Shown: positions 33,191 through 42,380, numbered from the stretch's first letter. The stretch is DNA of 64,000 bases from Streptomyces hokutonensis (GCF_000376565.1 NZ_BARG01000044.1:62001-126000); one strand, 5' to 3'. A program made the numbers and translations. The notes: a model not told the origin generated them from the letters alone.

Positions 33191-33619
33191 TCAGGCGGTG
33201 AGCAGGGTGATGCCGAGGAGCAGGAGTGCTGTTGCCTTGATGACCTCGCATGCCACGTAGTACAGGTGGGCGTGGGAGCGGGGTAGTTGTTCTCCGGCGA
33301 GGACGGGGTCGGACCGGCGGTTGAGGCTCGGGCGGATCAGGCCAAGTTGTCCCGCCAGTGTCCCTGCCACCACGACGGCAAGGATGACGACCGAGGTCGA
33401 GGGCCCGCTTCCTGCGATGACGATGAGGACGGTTGCCGCGAGCACGGTCTCGACGAGGTTGAGCGCGCGGAAGACGATGCGGCCGATGCCGAGGCCGATG
33501 GGGATGGTCACTCCCGGAGCCCGGAATTTTAGGGGCGTCTCCAGGAAGGAGATGGCCAGCACCATGCCGAGCCAGGTGAAAGTGACGGCTCCGGCTACCG
33601 CGGCTGACGTGGTGTTCAC
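33191..33619 (-). CDS. small integral membrane protein
   Basis: 142 aa from GTG 33619 (AAAGG upstream). Four membrane helices are visible: VTFTWLGMVLAISFLE, VETVLAATVLIVIAG, SVVILAVVVAGTLAGQLG and ACEVIKATALLLLGITLL, with a Pro-Leu-Lys-Phe loop after the first. The family was not named with certainty; a DUF4149 or TMEM205-like membrane protein is possible. It lies 136 bp upstream of ctaD in the same direction and may be co-regulated with it. Confidence 0.68.
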   Translation of the reverse strand: MNTTSAAVAGAVTFTWLGMVLAISFLETPLKFRAPGVTIPIGLGIGRIVFRALNLVETVLAATVLIVIAGSGPSTSVVILAVVVAGTLAGQLGLIRPSLNRRSDPVLAGEQLPRSHAHLYYVACEVIKATALLLLGITLLTA

Positions 33620-33755
33620 TGCTGCATTGCCTTTCTCTCGATTGGAGTTGCAGTCGTGCGCCATGCTCGCCGGGAGCCCGTACGGGGTGAGGCATGACCG
33701 CCAGGTGCTGCCGGACCTCCACGTGTAGTTGTCCGGCCAAGGACTGCCGGTGTAC

Positions 33756-34124
33756 TCAGAGAGCGGGCCAGGCGGCCAGATGCGCGGCGAAGTCCGGTGG
33801 TGAGACCACGACCATGAGAGACGCCGGTAGCGGTCCGCGATTGACGAGGCTGACGCGTTCACCGGTGTCGATGTGGGCGGCGCAGCCCAGGAGCAGGGTA
33901 TGCCGGTCGTCTCCGTGATGGAGGTCGACCGAGCCGGAAAGCGGGATGAGCACTATCTGGGAGGCTCCGTGCGCGTGCTCGGGCAGCCGGCCGCCGGCTG
34001 GAATCTCCATGTGGACGACGGCGACCTGGTCGGAGACACCGGGAGCGATGAGAGCTTCCGCGGTCGGGCCGCCGGGAATGGGGGCGCGGCGCACAGGTGT
34101 GGTCCCGGCGTTGGCGACGTGCAT
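33756..34124 (-). CDS. cupin-domain protein
   Basis: 122 aa from ATG 34124 with GAGGAG seven bases before it. A single conserved beta-barrel cupin: AVVHMEIPAGGRLPEHAHG (motif 1, with G-x3-P-E-H-x-H) and VSLVNRGPLPASLMVV. Metal-binding His residues are present in EHAHG. Small cupins bind small molecules or metals. It lies 80 bp downstream of the Cys-containing HTH regulator gene. Confidence 0.8.
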   Translation of the reverse strand: MHVANAGTTPVRRAPIPGGPTAEALIAPGVSDQVAVVHMEIPAGGRLPEHAHGASQIVLIPLSGSVDLHHGDDRHTLLLGCAAHIDTGERVSLVNRGPLPASLMVVVSPPDFAAHLAAWPAL

Positions 34125-34204
34125 GCGGTGGCTCCTCGTGGTGATGTGGCGGCGGATGGATGCCACCTCCACGGCGGTGGCGATCGGTGTCGGCGGGCTG
34201 CGGG

Positions 34205-34879
34205 CTACGCGGCGCGCGTGGGGGCGAGGTGGGCGAGACAGACGTCGGGTTCGGCGAACGGCTGGAGCCGGGTAGCGTCGACGGGCGCGCCAAGCTGGGC
34301 CAACGCGCCTTTCATGAGGCCGAGGTGGAGGGGGCAGACGATCTGGCCGTATTCCTCGGCGAGTTCGAGGAAGGGGCAATGCCGCAAGCGGATACGGTCG
34401 GGCGCTTCACCCGGGTTCCCGCCAGTCTGCGGGTCGAAGCCGAGGTCGGCGAGGAGCTCGGTGAGCCGGTCGATCGCTTCGCGCTCGGTCACCGTGTGGA
34501 AGGGCGGCGCCGGTGGCATCAGATGCCGGCCCCAGGCGCGGCCGGCCTCGACGGCGGTCTCGGTGTCCGTTTCCTCCAAGGCGAGCTGGCTGAGCAGGAT
34601 ACGGGCCAGCAGCTGATAGCCGCGTTTGCCGCCACGATTCATTCCGCGGTGGGGCGCGTAGACGGTGCGGGGGCGTCCCGGCCCGGTCGATGCCTCCAGC
34701 GTCCGTTCCACGGCGCCCTGCGTCACCAGCGCCTCCAGATGGAAACGGACCGTATTGGGATGGACGCCCACCGCCTCGGCGACGTTGTTGACGCCCAAGG
34801 GCGCGTCGGCGTTGCGCAGGACATCGAGCACGGCGCGGCGGCGCGGGGTCTCCCGGTCAGGTTCATGATCACGGTTCAT
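34205..34879 (-). CDS. HTH regulator with C-x13-C metal/Fe-S-like site
   Basis: 224 aa. The N-terminal winged helix-turn-helix (RRAVLDVLRNADAPLGVNNVAEAVGVH, then PNTVRFHLEALVTQG) is followed by a C-terminal effector domain with cysteines at RHCPFLELAEEYGQIVC (C-x13-C) and PDVCLAHL. The spacing resembles SufR-type regulators that sense Fe-S cluster status. A paralogue (49737-50549) keeps the same C-x13-C. It is adjacent to the ferredoxin gene (5 bp away), so a redox or Fe-S-responsive role is plausible. Confidence 0.78.
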   Translation of the reverse strand: MNRDHEPDRETPRRRAVLDVLRNADAPLGVNNVAEAVGVHPNTVRFHLEALVTQGAVERTLEASTGPGRPRTVYAPHRGMNRGGKRGYQLLARILLSQLALEETDTETAVEAGRAWGRHLMPPAPPFHTVTEREAIDRLTELLADLGFDPQTGGNPGEAPDRIRLRHCPFLELAEEYGQIVCPLHLGLMKGALAQLGAPVDATRLQPFAEPDVCLAHLAPTRAA

Positions 34880-34884
34880 GGTCG

Positions 34885-35211
34885 TCAGCCCTGCCCGTCC
34901 TGGGGTGGCAGGGCGGCGATGAGCGGGTGATCATGCTCGATGAGGCCGAGCTTGGAGGCGCCGCCCGGCGAGCCGATCGCGTCGAAGAACTCGACGTTGG
35001 CCCGGTAGTAGTCCTTCCAGTGGGGCGGGGTGTCGTCCTCGTAGAAGATCGCCTCGACGGGACAGACCGGCTCGCAGGCCCCGCAGTCGACGCATTCGTC
35101 CGGGTGGATGTAGAGAGAACGCCTCCCCTCATAGATGCAGTCGACCGGGCACTCCTCGATGCACGCCTTGTCCTTCACGTCCACGCAGGGCTGGGCGATC
35201 ACATAGGTCAC
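34885..35211 (-). CDS. fdxA: 7Fe (3Fe-4S/4Fe-4S) ferredoxin
   Basis: 108 aa, GTG 35211 after AGGAGG. Cysteines: C-V-D-V-K-D-K-A-C-I-E-E-C-P-V-D-C, and CVDCGACEPVCPVEAIF for the 4Fe-4S cluster, the classic 7Fe arrangement of actinomycete FdxA. It carries electrons at low potential. FdxA is a DosR-regulon gene in mycobacteria, which fits this island. Its stop lies 5 bp before the HTH regulator. Confidence 0.93.
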   Translation of the reverse strand: MTYVIAQPCVDVKDKACIEECPVDCIYEGRRSLYIHPDECVDCGACEPVCPVEAIFYEDDTPPHWKDYYRANVEFFDAIGSPGGASKLGLIEHDHPLIAALPPQDGQG

Positions 35212-35227
35212 GGCATCCTCCTCCCTT

Positions 35228-35262
35228 AATTTTTACGAATCCTACATGTAATAATGGTGCAC
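35228..35262. promoter_or_regulatory. AT-rich divergent promoter region
   Basis: The stretch TTAATTTTTACGAATCCTAC, followed by ATGTAATAATGG, is unusually AT-rich for this genome. It lies between fdxA (minus) and the DUF2249 gene (plus), so both promoters are here. TACATGTA is a small palindrome and a possible operator core for the neighbouring regulator. Confidence 0.4.
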
Positions 35263-35288
35263 ACCGCAACGGCACGAAAGGGGGCGCT

Positions 35289-36020
35289 GTGACTTCGTCA
35301 TCCGGCGTCTACATCCAGTCGACCCAGACCGATCCCGAAGTGCAGGCCCGGGCCGTGATCCGTGCCTGCCACGAGCGGCTGCATGCCATGATCGCCACGC
35401 TCGTCGAGCCGGAGTCAGTGACCGGCGGTGGGGAGACCTGTGCCCGGCCCCCCAGTGCCTGGTGCGCTGGCGAGCTGCGCCGCCATCTCGCCGCACTCGA
35501 CGAGACGCTGTATGCCGCCGCAGCCCAGGTGCCCGAGACCCAGCTGGTGGTACGCGCCCTGCGTATCAGCAGTGCCACGCTCGTCCAGCGCATCGATGCG
35601 CTGGACGCCGCCGAGGACAGCACCGCCACGTCGGGCGCCGCGAAGGCGATCGAGGCCGTGCTGTCTGTGCACCAGGCAGTGGAAGAGATGGTTTTGCTGC
35701 CTGCGCTCGCCGCTCTGCCCGGCGCGGTACTGCCCTTGCTGGTAGCCGATTTCCAGACGCTGCTGGACGGCGGCAGCCTCGGCCCCCCTGCCGTCATCGA
35801 CGTGCGCGGCATGCCGCGCGAACAGCGTCACCCTCGTATCTTCGCCCGCTACGCCCGTCTCGCCCCGGGCGAGACGTTCACCCTGGTCAACAATCACGAT
35901 CCCAAGCCGCTGCGCGGGGAGTTCGAGGCCGCCCACCCCGGCGCATACACCTGGACCTACGTAGAGGAAGGCCCAGCCCAGTGGCAGATCCGCATCGGGC
36001 GGAGCGCATCCCATGACTGA
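35289..36020 (+). CDS. DUF2249-domain protein with helical N-terminus
   Basis: 243 aa from GTG 35289. The N-terminal helices (RAVIRACHERLHAMIATL; AIEAVLSVHQAVEEMVLLPAL) look like a hemerythrin-like bundle, but only some His/Glu ligands are visible. The C-terminal 70 residues (VIDVRGMPREQRHPRIFARY, then LVNNHDPKPLRGEFEAAHPG) are a DUF2249 domain. Such proteins occur near denitrification and NO genes. The stop overlaps the next gene by 8 bp. Confidence 0.8.
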   Translation: MTSSSGVYIQSTQTDPEVQARAVIRACHERLHAMIATLVEPESVTGGGETCARPPSAWCAGELRRHLAALDETLYAAAAQVPETQLVVRALRISSATLVQRIDALDAAEDSTATSGAAKAIEAVLSVHQAVEEMVLLPALAALPGAVLPLLVADFQTLLDGGSLGPPAVIDVRGMPREQRHPRIFARYARLAPGETFTLVNNHDPKPLRGEFEAAHPGAYTWTYVEEGPAQWQIRIGRSASHD

Positions 36021-36474
36021 CACACACGCCGCCCCCGGATCAGGCACCACTGCTCGGCAAGACCAGCCCCCGGCAGACCGGACGCCGACGCCCGCCGCGG
36101 ATGTCCTGTGCGATGTTCAGGAGCTGACCGGACTCCCTGTGGACTCCTCCGGAGCCCTGTGGAAGCTCGCTGAGTCCGGACGCCAGCTCGATGCCAATCT
36201 CGTGCATCTTCCCGCCGGCCGCGGCGTCCACACGCACACCGAGCCGGAGCTGGACGTTCTTCTCCTCGTCGTCGCCGGCGCCGGCACACTGGAAACGCCG
36301 GAAGGGGCGAAGGCCCTCGCCCAGGGCAGCCTGGTGTGGCTGCCGTGTGGATCCGTCCGCAGCATCACCGCGCACAGCGAGGGGCTGTCCTACCTCACCG
36401 TCCACCGGCGTCGCCCAGGCATGCAGATCCGCTCCCGACCGCCCTGGGACGGAGCGTCACCCCCGGCGGGCTAA
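36013..36474 (+). CDS. cupin-domain protein
   Basis: 153 aa, overlapping the DUF2249 gene by 8 bases (ATGACTGA). The cupin motif is NLVHLPAGRGVHTHTEPELD (G-x-H-x-H-x3-E) and the second motif GSLVWLPCGSVRSITA. It may bind a metal and respond to a redox ligand. Its coupling to DUF2249 is seen in actinomycete hypoxia/NO clusters (family knowledge, role inferred). Confidence 0.82.
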   Translation: MTDTHAAPGSGTTARQDQPPADRTPTPAADVLCDVQELTGLPVDSSGALWKLAESGRQLDANLVHLPAGRGVHTHTEPELDVLLLVVAGAGTLETPEGAKALAQGSLVWLPCGSVRSITAHSEGLSYLTVHRRRPGMQIRSRPPWDGASPPAG

Positions 36475-36698
36475 CGAGTCGACCGACCACCGCAGCCTCC
36501 CTGCAGCCGCCGGGGTGCTGGGCCCGCCGCCACCTCGCACACCTGCGGACTGTCGGGGCTCGCACCAGCAGGAATGGTGCTGCCCTTCCCGCCGGGGTCT
36601 CCCGCCCGGACGCACCCCGTACGGTGAGAAGGGAGGAAGGAATCAGGACCGCCGGTTCGAGTAACACCGTGCACTGCGCAAGTCGGGCGGAGGAAGCG
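36475..36698. other. intergenic before the sensor kinase
   Basis: 224 bp. No clear dyad or gene; the kinase ribosome binding site GGAGGAAG is at the end. Confidence 0.35.
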
Positions 36699-38429
36699 AT
36701 GAGCGAGGACGGGCTCGGGGACGCCGGGCGGTACCTGCCCAGTCTGCGGCTAGACGAGCTGCTGGCCGAGCTGCAGATACGCATTGATGCCGTGCGCGGC
36801 ACCCGGGGCCGGCTGCGCGGCCTGTTGGAGGCGGTGCTGTCGGTCGGGCGGGAGCTGGATCTGACGCACGTGCTGCGGAACATCGTCGAAGCCGCCGTCG
36901 TGCTGGTGGATGCCGAGTACGGGGCACTGGGCGTACTCGGCGACGATGAGAAACTGTCCGAGTTCCTGGCGGTCGGCATCAGCGACGAGCAGTGGTCCGA
37001 GATCGGGCCTGTCCCCAGCGGATACGGCATTCTCGGCGAGCTGATCCGGCATCCCGAACCCCTGCGCCTGCCGGACCTCTCCCAGCATCCGGCGTCGTAC
37101 GGATTCCCGGCCCATCACCCGCCGATGCACTCCTTCCTCGGGGTGCCGATCCGGGTGCGCGACGAGGTGTTCGGCAACCTGTACCTCACCGAGAAGCGCA
37201 GCGCGAAGGAGTTCGACGAGGAAGACGAGGCGGTCCTGTCGACTCTCGCGGTGGCCGCCGGCGTCGCCATCGAGAACGCGCGGCTGTATGAGGAGGCGAT
37301 GCGCCGTGAGCGCTGGATCCTGGCCAGCGGGGAGGTCACCCGCAGCCTCTTGATCGGGGCACCGAGTGCCGAGGTCCTGGAACTGATCGTCGAGAAGGCG
37401 CGTATCATCGCCGGTGCTGACGTCGGGATGATCGCGGAGCGCGTGCCGGGTGAGAAGACACTGCGGCCGATGTTTGCGGTCGGTCTGTACGCCGAGCGGC
37501 GCACCGGTGTGGTGCTGTCCGACAACGACGTCTTCATCCGGGCCGCGTTGGAGACGGCGCAGCCTGTGGTGAGTCCCGACATCCGGCAGGACGTCCGTGC
37601 CGGGCACGGGGATGCGCAGTGGACCGGGCTCGGACCCGTGGTTGCGGTGCCCTTCGGCACCATTGGCAGGCCCCGCGGTGTACTGCTGCTGGGCCGAGTG
37701 ACCGGCGGCCGTGCCTTCAAGGCAGCCGACACCGAACCGCTCCTCGGCTTCGCAGGCCAGGCGGCACTGGCCTTGGAGCTGGCCGAACGGCGCCGGGAAG
37801 CGGAACAGATCGCGCTGCTGAAGGACCGTGACCGGATCGCGCGAGATCTCCACGACCTGGCCATCCAGCGGCTCTTCGCGGCCGGCATGACACTGCAGAG
37901 CACCCAGCGCTTCGTGGAACACCCCGAGGCCGTGGAACGACTGACACGGACCGTCGACGACCTCGACGACACCATCAAAATAATTCGTTCCACCATCTTC
38001 GGGCTGCGCACACACAGCGACGGCACGCAGGAGGGCAGCGGATTGCGCGGCAGGGTGACCAAGGCCGTCAACGCCTCAGTCACCTCTTTCGGATTCCCGC
38101 CCGCGCTGCAGATCGAGGGACTCGTGGACACCGAGGTCCCTGACGACATCGCGGACGACACGATCGCAGTGCTCGGCGAGGCACTCAGCAACGCAGCCCG
38201 GCACTCCAGGGCCCGAGCCGTGGACGTCCGGCTCCGGTGCGCCGGGGGCGAGCTGATCCTCACGGTGACAGACGACGGCCACGGAGTGCCGGACGGCGCC
38301 TCCCGCAGCGGGCTGAAGAACATGGAGGAGCGCGCCGTGGAGCGCAACGGGACGCTGATAGTTGGCCAACGAGCGGAGGGCGGCGGCACACGCCTGGTAT
38401 GGCGGGTGCCTGTGAACTGGACCGACTGA
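36699..38429 (+). CDS. GAF-GAF sensor histidine kinase, DevS/DosS (OsdK)-like
   Basis: 576 aa from ATG 36699 (GGAGGAAG). Two GAF domains (about 55-195 and 215-362) precede a HisKA_3 dimerisation helix with RDLHD (H385) and a HATPase (VTDDGHGVP). GAF1 has FPAHHPPMHSFLGVPIRVRD, corresponding to the DevS segment that carries the haem-binding His, so O2/NO/CO sensing is likely (H139 or H140). The cognate response regulator is encoded at 40472. Together they would control the island through GGGCC-N4-GGCCC dyads. Confidence 0.88.
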   Translation: MSEDGLGDAGRYLPSLRLDELLAELQIRIDAVRGTRGRLRGLLEAVLSVGRELDLTHVLRNIVEAAVVLVDAEYGALGVLGDDEKLSEFLAVGISDEQWSEIGPVPSGYGILGELIRHPEPLRLPDLSQHPASYGFPAHHPPMHSFLGVPIRVRDEVFGNLYLTEKRSAKEFDEEDEAVLSTLAVAAGVAIENARLYEEAMRRERWILASGEVTRSLLIGAPSAEVLELIVEKARIIAGADVGMIAERVPGEKTLRPMFAVGLYAERRTGVVLSDNDVFIRAALETAQPVVSPDIRQDVRAGHGDAQWTGLGPVVAVPFGTIGRPRGVLLLGRVTGGRAFKAADTEPLLGFAGQAALALELAERRREAEQIALLKDRDRIARDLHDLAIQRLFAAGMTLQSTQRFVEHPEAVERLTRTVDDLDDTIKIIRSTIFGLRTHSDGTQEGSGLRGRVTKAVNASVTSFGFPPALQIEGLVDTEVPDDIADDTIAVLGEALSNAARHSRARAVDVRLRCAGGELILTVTDDGHGVPDGASRSGLKNMEERAVERNGTLIVGQRAEGGGTRLVWRVPVNWTD

Positions 38430-38524
38430 CCGGATGCACCACCGCAATGGAGCACGTGTACGCCCACGAAGGCCCCGGGGGTAAACGGCATACGGCGCGT
38501 TCCGCCCGAGACCAAGCCATACGG

Positions 38525-38960
38525 ATGTCGGCTGTCTGCATCGGCCATGACAACCCGATGAACGCCATCACGGACAACGCCTATGCCACGGCATGGCGGG
38601 AGCTAGCCTGCTCCCTCCCACGGCCAAGGGCGATCCTGCCCATCTCGGCGCACTGGTAGGTACCCGACGGCCAGGTCACCGCCGACGCGCACCCTTCAGC
38701 ACTCCACGACTTCGGAGGCTTCCCTCCGGTCCTGTTCGACGTGCAGTATCTGGCCGGCGGCTCACCCGAAGTCGCGGCCCGGATCTGCGAGGCTGGCACC
38801 CCCCTATCGAACTCGATACCCGGTGGAGACACGGACTGGACTACGGTTCCTGGTCTGTGCTCATCCATATGTACCCGGACACCGATATCCCCGTCGCTCA
38901 ACGGGGTATCGACGAAACCTCCACCCCTGCCCACGCCGACGGACAGGAGCGCGACAGGCA
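38525..38960 (+). pseudogene. 4,5-DOPA dioxygenase-type (class III extradiol) remnant
   Basis: The start MSAVCIGHDNPMNAITDNAY...LPRPRAILPISAHW matches family members that have GHGSPMNAL and ISAHW. A TAG follows immediately at 38657 where Tyr is expected. The next part, ALHDFGGFPPVLFDVQYLAG, is in frame with it. The third part (HGLDYGSWSVLIHMYPDTDIPVAQ) needs another frame. The C-terminal half is absent. Two lesions and a deletion prevent function. Confidence 0.78.
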
Positions 38961-39227
38961 GGTCGACGCCCCCACGGCATTCCGCTGCCGAAATATCTTC
39001 ACGGCCAGCGCATGCCACTGGTGCCGAGGGGGGAGCAGCCGGGCCCCGGGAGGGGTGCGGGCGGTCTCCCGCTTCCGCACCCCGGGCTCACGTATGGCGC
39101 ACGAATGAGCGGCGCCGACTCCGTTCATCAGCAAAAGGCGCCTGCGCTTGCCGTACGGAAAGGTACGACAAGCGGGACGGTCTCGTCGCTCCCTCTTGCG
39201 CGGCAACCATCCGTAAAACGCGCCGAA

Positions 39228-40223
39228 TCAAGGCATCTCTGCGGCGCGCAGCGTCTGCGACGGGGTCTCCCCGAACCGCTCCCGGTAGCGCCGCCCGAAC
39301 CGGCCCAGGTGCGCGAACCCCCACTGATGGGCCACCTCAGCGACCGTCGTCGTACCCCGAGCAGAGACCAACAGCTGCTCGCGGACACGTTGCAGGCGCA
39401 CCTCGCTCACATAGGCCATCGGCGGCATGCCGACGTGGATGCGGAAGGCTTCCTGCAGGGTGCGGACGCTGACCTGGGCAATGGCCGCGAGTCGGGCCGC
39501 GTCGTACGGCTCAGCGGGCATCTCCTGCACGGTGTCCATGACCCGCTTGATCGCGCGAGGTCGCATTGGGGGCGGCGGAGCGTCAAGACTGGCGCGGTAG
39601 GAGTGGTCGGCGGCCAGTAACACGCCTTCCAACAACGTGTGTTCGAGCCGCCCGCGGATGAGCGGCGAACGCAACAGCCCGTGTGAGACGCTCCCATCCC
39701 CCAGGCTCCACATCGCCAGCTGCGCCCAGCTACGGCCAGGGCCGCGGGAGACGTCGAAGCCCGGCTCGAACGCCGGAGCACGCCGCAGCGGCCGGCCCAG
39801 CAGGATCTCCAATGTGTGGTGCAGGGCCAACTTGTCGATCTTGACCGTGAGGGAGTGGCAGTCGCCCGACCAGTCGTCGACCCGGATATCACGTCCGGGG
39901 TCGAAGAAGAGGGCCCGTCGTGCAGTACCGAATGCCGCGTCACCGCGCCCCTGCCGAACACTCAAGCAGCCTTCCACCGGCACGGCGACGTGGTAGACGT
40001 CAGGCTCGCCGAAGCTCATCCGCATCTCGGTGCCGAACCGGATGGCGCCGACGGTCAGCGCACCCATCTCGACGACACTGAGGTTCGTGAAGAAGTCCGA
40101 AGCATTACCCGTCACTTGGAGGAACAGGTCGTAGTAGTGGGCTGCGATCGCCGCGTGGGCCTCATCCAAGGAGGGCGTCACATACGTGCTGAACTCGGCG
40201 GCGCCGTCCTCTTGCACGACCAA
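39228..40223 (-). CDS. AraC-family transcriptional regulator
   Basis: 331 aa from TTG 40223 (GGGGAGG, 8 bp). GTG 40217 is an alternative. The N-terminal domain resembles the AraC-binding-like type (FSTYVTPSLDEAHAAIAAHY; YHVAVPVEGCLSVRQG). The C-terminus has two helix-turn-helix segments (LAAIAQVSVRTLQEAFRIHV; VAEVAHQWGFAHLGRFGRRY, ending FGETPSQTLR). The ligand is unknown. It follows the dioxygenase remnant, convergently, and may once have regulated that catabolic gene. Confidence 0.88.
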   Translation of the reverse strand: MVVQEDGAAEFSTYVTPSLDEAHAAIAAHYYDLFLQVTGNASDFFTNLSVVEMGALTVGAIRFGTEMRMSFGEPDVYHVAVPVEGCLSVRQGRGDAAFGTARRALFFDPGRDIRVDDWSGDCHSLTVKIDKLALHHTLEILLGRPLRRAPAFEPGFDVSRGPGRSWAQLAMWSLGDGSVSHGLLRSPLIRGRLEHTLLEGVLLAADHSYRASLDAPPPPMRPRAIKRVMDTVQEMPAEPYDAARLAAIAQVSVRTLQEAFRIHVGMPPMAYVSEVRLQRVREQLLVSARGTTTVAEVAHQWGFAHLGRFGRRYRERFGETPSQTLRAAEMP

Positions 40224-40471
40224 GGCGTTGCCTCCCCTGTCTCCCGCTCGGCATCTTCGGCCAGGACGGCACGCGAGAGACTGCCTTACGGACCCGCTCG
40301 GTTTCGCGAGATTGCGCGCCTTCCCCCGGAGGGAGCTGCGCCGGTGTCGTCGGTTTGCCAATACTCCGCGTCGCGGCCCTGCTCGGTTCGTCTGAACGGA
40401 GCCATCCCTTGCAGATGACCTGATCCGAAGGGCCGACCTGCACTCTCGCGCCGACTGGAACCGAGTAGATC

Positions 40472-41173
40472 TCATCGCTCCGGTCGGCCAGGGGTCCCGG
40501 GCTGTTCCAGATGACTGGCGATAACTGCTGCCTGGACTCTGCGCTGCACGCCCAGTTTGGCCAGCAGCCGGGAGATATGGTTCTTCACCGTCTTCTCCGA
40601 CAAGTAGAGTCTCCCGCCGATCTGCCGGTTGGTGAGTCCATCGCCGATCAAGGCGAGAATGTCCCGCTCGCGGGGCGAGAGGCCGGCCAACTCGGGAGCG
40701 ACATCCCGTTCCTCGGCCGGATCCGCACGCAGGGAGCGCATGAGCCGGGCCGTCGTGGCAGGATCCAGCATCGGCTGACCGGACGCGACGGTGCGGACCG
40801 CCGAAACGAGGTCGGACCCCTTGATCTGCTTGAGGACATAGCCCGCGGCGCCAGCCATGATCGCATCGAGCAGGGCCTCCTCGTCGTCGAACGACGTCAG
40901 CATCAGACAGGCCAGCTCCGGCATCTGGCTGCGCAGCTCCCGGCAGACGGTGATCCCGTCGCCGTCCGGCAGCCGCACATCGAGGACGGCCACGTCCGGG
41001 CGCAGCGCCGGACCGCGCGCCAGCGCGTGGGACAGGCTGCCCGCATCCCCGACCACCGAGATGTCCGCTTCGGTGTCCAGAAGGTCGGTGAGCCCGCGCC
41101 GCACCACCTCGTGATCGTCGACCAGGAAGACCCGGATCGGGTCCTGCTCGGTGAAGGTCCGTGCCTCGGCCAT
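40472..41173 (-). CDS. NarL/LuxR-type response regulator, DevR/OsdR-like
   Basis: 233 aa from ATG 41173 (GAGGGG upstream). Receiver domain: VFLVDDHEVVRRGL (acidic pocket D19, D20), D65 in VAVLDVRLPDGDG, and K in YVLKQIKGSDL. The DNA-binding domain has LSPRERDILALIGDGLTNRQIG and LSEKTVKNHISRLLAKLG. These features match DevR/OsdR regulators of hypoxia. The gene is divergent from the Rv1733c-like gene across a 24-bp perfect inverted repeat. It probably pairs with the kinase at 36699, 2 kb away. Confidence 0.88.
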   Translation of the reverse strand: MAEARTFTEQDPIRVFLVDDHEVVRRGLTDLLDTEADISVVGDAGSLSHALARGPALRPDVAVLDVRLPDGDGITVCRELRSQMPELACLMLTSFDDEEALLDAIMAGAAGYVLKQIKGSDLVSAVRTVASGQPMLDPATTARLMRSLRADPAEERDVAPELAGLSPRERDILALIGDGLTNRQIGGRLYLSEKTVKNHISRLLAKLGVQRRVQAAVIASHLEQPGTPGRPER

Positions 41174-41236
41174 GGCGACCCCTCGTTCCCGGTGGATGGC
41201 GGACCACAGACTGCCTCTCACGACGATCATCGTCTT

Positions 41237-41286
41237 CCAAAGACGCGCGCACTAGGGCCGACCGGCCCTAGTGCGCGCGTCTTTGG
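41237..41286. promoter_or_regulatory. perfect 24-bp inverted repeat containing a DevR-type box
   Basis: Arms 41237-41260 and 41263-41286 are perfectly complementary with a 2-nt centre. The core TAGGGCCGACCGGCCCTA resembles the other GGGCC-N4-GGCCC sites. The repeat lies 64 bp upstream of the response-regulator start and 110 bp upstream of the Rv1733c-like start, so it could be an operator for both. Its exceptional length also suggests a cruciform or a strong bidirectional terminator. Confidence 0.7.
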
Positions 41287-41395
41287 CCTACCCCGATCGG
41301 CCCACCCGCAACGGTCCAGCGGCCCCTGCCGGTACCCGCTTGGTGTATGGCACGTTCGTGGCAGTGCCAGATATTTGTGCGAGGGGGTGTGACCG

Positions 41396-41983
41396 ATGCG
41401 GAAGACCACGCGCACCAGGGTCCGAGGCTGGCAGTGGCGGCCTAATGAGCTCCGTCGGCACAGTGATGTGCTGGAGGCGCGGATCGTGCTCCTCACGTGG
41501 GCGCTGGCGGTGGCCGGCGGTGTCGCTGCGGGCATCGCCGGCGCAGACGCCATGGAGGGCGTGGTGGAGCGCCAGCGGGCGCAGACCACGCCCGTCTCCG
41601 CGCTGCTGGTGCGTGAGGTGCCGGCCAGTACCCGCAATGTGGAAACCGGCGCCGTGTACGGCCAGGTCGTAGCAGAGGTGCGCTGGACCGACCAGGACGG
41701 AGCCGTCCGGACGGACTGGACGAAGGCGGACCCGGGTACCAAGGCCGGTGCGGCCCTCACTGTGTGGACGGACGGTCACGGCCACTTGGGTCCCTCGCCG
41801 ATCAGCCAGGCTCATGCAGCGGGACTGCTCGCGCTGACAGGGGCGAGCACCGCCGCCGCCGGGGGCGCGCTTGTCCTGTTGGGGGGAAGGGCGGTACGCA
41901 GGCAGGTGGAAGAGCGGGCCACGGAGTGCTGGGGCACGGAGTGGGGCCAGGTGGGCCCGGGGTGGGAGCACAAAACCGGCTGA
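41396..41983 (+). CDS. Rv1733c-like two-pass membrane protein
   Basis: 195 aa. Two membrane helices (ARIVLLTWALAVAGGVAAGIAG, about 28-50; AAGLLALTGASTAAAGGALVLLGG, about 138-161) enclose an external domain with VPASTRNVETGAVYGQVVAEVRW. The order and the preserved VERQRAQTTPVSALLV stretch fit the Rv1733c family, whose founder is DosR-controlled in Mycobacterium tuberculosis. It is directly downstream of the 24-bp repeat, as expected for a DevR target. Confidence 0.8.
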   Translation: MRKTTRTRVRGWQWRPNELRRHSDVLEARIVLLTWALAVAGGVAAGIAGADAMEGVVERQRAQTTPVSALLVREVPASTRNVETGAVYGQVVAEVRWTDQDGAVRTDWTKADPGTKAGAALTVWTDGHGHLGPSPISQAHAAGLLALTGASTAAAGGALVLLGGRAVRRQVEERATECWGTEWGQVGPGWEHKTG

Positions 41984-42380
41984 TGGCCCTTCCACGCCCC
42001 AATCTGCCGGTGCGGTAAGGACGCGGGAGCCCCTATCGCACCCCACCCGCGTGTCTGTTGGTCGATGGACAGGCACGCGCGTTCTTCCTGTGGACGGATC
42101 GTGTCATCTCCCGGACCAGCAGAGGGTGATGACGGCCGTCGACCAGGCCGCCGACGCGATAAGGGAAAGCCACAGCCGCGAGCGCCCTGTCCACCCCGAG
42201 CCTGGTGACGGCGACCGCCTGTATGGCACCCCTCGCGCGCGAGGTACACGGCTATGGCCGCGGTTCCAGGGCTGATCCGGTGGGCGCGGCAAAAGGGCGT
42301 GGGGCTGGCGGGCGCGTTCTCAGCGGCCGGCCAGCCGACACGTTGCACGGGTGACGGCCGTGTCCTCCGAGACCGCCAGG
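41984..42380. other. intergenic, nothing recognised
   Basis: 397 bp downstream of both the Rv1733c-like gene (plus) and the cyclic-nucleotide-domain gene (minus). It contains no convincing ORF or dyad. Convergent termination presumably happens here. Confidence 0.4.
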
